Shown here in pieces: positions 37,724 to 38,873 of a stretch of 38,873 nucleotides of DNA (its first letter is position 1; each line of letters starts with the position of its first letter). The stretch comes from Thiotrichaceae bacterium (lineage in GTDB: Bacteria > Pseudomonadota > Gammaproteobacteria > Beggiatoales > Beggiatoaceae). The stretch covers positions 1 to 38,873 of the forward strand of contig JADGDF010000021.1 in NCBI GenBank assembly GCA_016745055.1, written 5' to 3'. The position numbers and the translations under genes were made by a program. A model generated the notes under the pieces. It did not search any database, was not told the DNA's origin, and worked only from the letters and a program-made list of their open reading frames with translations.

Positions 37724-37813
37724 GTACCAAGTAGGGTTTGCGCCGCGTGTGTTTTGCGGCGCGAACGTGGAAGGATGTTGGTGTGTTAGGTTTTGCGTGC
37801 GCATCCTACCTGT
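37724..37813. repeat. REP-like repeat, copy B
   Basis: This matches copy A (35863-35953). Here the first hairpin is perfect: GCGCCGC and GCGGCGC (7 bp) around a 9-base loop at 37740-37762. It is followed by GAACGTGGAAGGATG and GCGTGCGCATCCTACCTG. A short extra GCGCACCCTATC follows. It lies immediately upstream of the RAYT pseudogene start. Confidence 0.75.
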
Positions 37814-37844
37814 CGAGCGCACCCTATCTTTTTAGTGTATGTGA

Positions 37845-38762
37845 TTATTGGCTGTGTCCGCTATACAAGACGTAGTTTTTTTTCCCGAGGTACCCAAGAG
37901 AGTTGAAGATGAGGGTTAAGTTGTTGGTTTCGTCGGTATAGGTTCCATGGGATAGCGTAGGTAATTTTGTGGGTTTCTCGGTGGTGTACACGTTTAGTTC
38001 GAAGTTTATGGTGGCCCCGTAATTAAAATAAGCTTTTTGTCCATTACTATTTCCAACGATAGTAAATTCTAACGATTTCCATTGTGATTGCAGAGAGAAT
38101 GGGTCGAAGTCTGTTCTATAGTAGTAGGATGTGTTGAGGTGTTTGTTATAGAGGGAGAGGACTGTGAGGTTTTTTTTTGTTCGTGTGTCCCGCATAAATG
38201 TGACGTTCAAATGTGTAACGTCTAGATTGGCTGCTGTGATAGAAGGTGTGGAAGTAGCGGAGCGGGATGTTATGAAGCATGGATTGGGTGAAACGGATGC
38301 CCACCCATTCGGGCAGTCATAAAGGTAATGTATCATCCAGTATTCTATAAATAAGCATCCGTGGTTGCATAGTGGATGTTCATGTTTAGGCACGTAGACG
38401 AATTGTTGCCACCCACGGCAATAAGATCCCTGACTAAGCGGAGCGGTAAGGGTGTCGTTGGTGTTTAGTTGTATACTGTAACTATTGTATTCTCTATTGG
38501 ATTCCACCGATGTTAGTTTTTCGGTGTCGAACGCCCCGGTTACGCTTGCGAAGTTAGGGGTTGGGAAATGGATGATGTAGTTGTTGACGTGTCGATGTGG
38601 TGGGCTAGGGTGTGGCTGTGCAGACATGCGTGATATGGGAGAGAAGGTTTCGTTGAGTTGGATACATACGGTAGGGACGTACGTTAGATTAGGGAAAGAG
38701 ATGAAATAACACGGATCGTTAGGAGGAATGATGTTATTGGCAAGTGTATTCCAGTCGACCAC
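37845..38762 (-). CDS. secreted-family protein of unknown function, apparently missing its signal peptide
   Basis: The 305-residue frame starts at GTG 38762 and ends at 37845. The central part GWQQFVYVPK (about 117-126), FIEYWMIHYLYDCPNGW (about 137-153) and the C-terminal EFTIVGNSNGQKAYFNYGATI and TDETNNLTLIF match the pattern of a widespread family of secreted beta-rich proteins in bacteria, usually with GWxQFVY, FIQYWL and ETNNL signatures, for which no function is established. Those proteins normally begin with a signal peptide; none is seen here. The frame is closed 48 bp upstream and an IS630-like gene starts divergently 50 bp away, so the 5' end was probably lost. Base composition is more GC-rich than the core of the window, suggesting transfer. 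Cysteines are numerous, fitting an exported protein. Confidence 0.65.
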   Translation of the reverse strand: MVDWNTLANNIIPPNDPCYFISFPNLTYVPTVCIQLNETFSPISRMSAQPHPSPPHRHVNNYIIHFPTPNFASVTGAFDTEKLTSVESNREYNSYSIQLNTNDTLTAPLSQGSYCRGWQQFVYVPKHEHPLCNHGCLFIEYWMIHYLYDCPNGWASVSPNPCFITSRSATSTPSITAANLDVTHLNVTFMRDTRTKKNLTVLSLYNKHLNTSYYYRTDFDPFSLQSQWKSLEFTIVGNSNGQKAYFNYGATINFELNVYTTEKPTKLPTLSHGTYTDETNNLTLIFNSLGYLGKKNYVLYSGHSQ

Positions 38763-38811
38763 AGATATAAGGTCATATAGCTGATGTGTAATAATATGTC
38801 ATAATATATAC

Positions 38812-38873
38812 ATGACTAACCCACTTAAATTTCGCGAAAAAGTATTTGCCACCAAAGACAAGTACAATCTGAG
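38812..38873 (+). CDS. start of an IS630-like transposase, cut by the window edge
   Basis: ATG 38812 opens a frame that runs off the right edge after 20 codons, reading MTNPLKFREKVFATKDKYNL. The pattern P-x-x-FREKV-x-A-x-K-x-x-x-x-L is typical of the N-terminal helix-turn-helix of IS630-type transposases (or their OrfA). Too little is visible to judge whether the copy is intact or to find its terminal inverted repeat. Confidence 0.5.
   Translation, partial: MTNPLKFREKVFATKDKYNL

Noticed and set aside
37580..37822. 80-codon minus-strand ORF
   Set aside because: It is a read-through of REP-like copy B and an off-frame of the RAYT N-terminus. Part of it (HPSTFAPQNTR) resembles a minus-strand frame at 35775-35960 only because both translate the same repeat.

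Overview
The window is AT-rich gammaproteobacterial chromosome. The housekeeping genes (prfB, ubiD, lgt, lptG, slt) are of gammaproteobacterial type. The very large PAS and AAA/GAF sensor kinases, the persulfide dioxygenase-like enzyme, a PedF-like cytochrome c and the debris of RAYT, IS5 and IS630 transposases resemble filamentous sulfur bacteria (Beggiatoa/Thiotrichales). That placement is inference from gene content; no rRNA is present.

Layout. 1-1563: a possible transposase tail, an exported protein with a terminator, and tRNA-Pro(GGG). 1587-4215 (minus): ubiD, then prfB with its programmed +1 frameshift. 4509-4944: a frameshifted IS5-type relic. 5101-7100: a TolB-like beta-propeller protein translationally coupled to an N-acetylmuramoyl-L-alanine amidase. 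7207-7983: a PolB-like 3'-5' exonuclease. 8112-8531 (minus): cytochrome c. 8934-9983: an exported protein of unknown function. 10077-11147 (minus): lptG. 11602-18566: two membrane sensor histidine kinases on either side of lgt. 18656-19875: a membrane-anchored retropepsin-like protease and a one-TM protein. 20573-32601: two tandem giant paralogues (1905 and 1914 aa), each with a Ser/Thr-kinase domain, AAA ATPase, helical repeats, GAF, PAS and histidine kinase (HstK-like). 32845-33231 (minus): a small four-TM protein. 33840-35828: soluble lytic transglycosylase. 35987-36724: ETHE1-like persulfide dioxygenase.

From about 35830 onward the sequence becomes accessory. It holds REP-like repeats, a RAYT (Y1/HUH) transposase pseudogene on the minus strand cut by a 293-bp GC-rich, hairpin-rich insert exactly at the HUH histidine motif, a secreted-family protein that seems to lack its signal peptide, and the start of an IS630-like transposase at the right edge.

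Functionally the window is dominated by envelope biology (lipoprotein acylation, LPS export, peptidoglycan cleavage by amidase and transglycosylase) and signal transduction (four large sensor kinases, none with an adjacent stand-alone response regulator). The most unusual items are the tandem dual-kinase paralogues, whose output halves are nearly identical while their sensory middles have diverged, and the structured insert inside the RAYT active-site motif.
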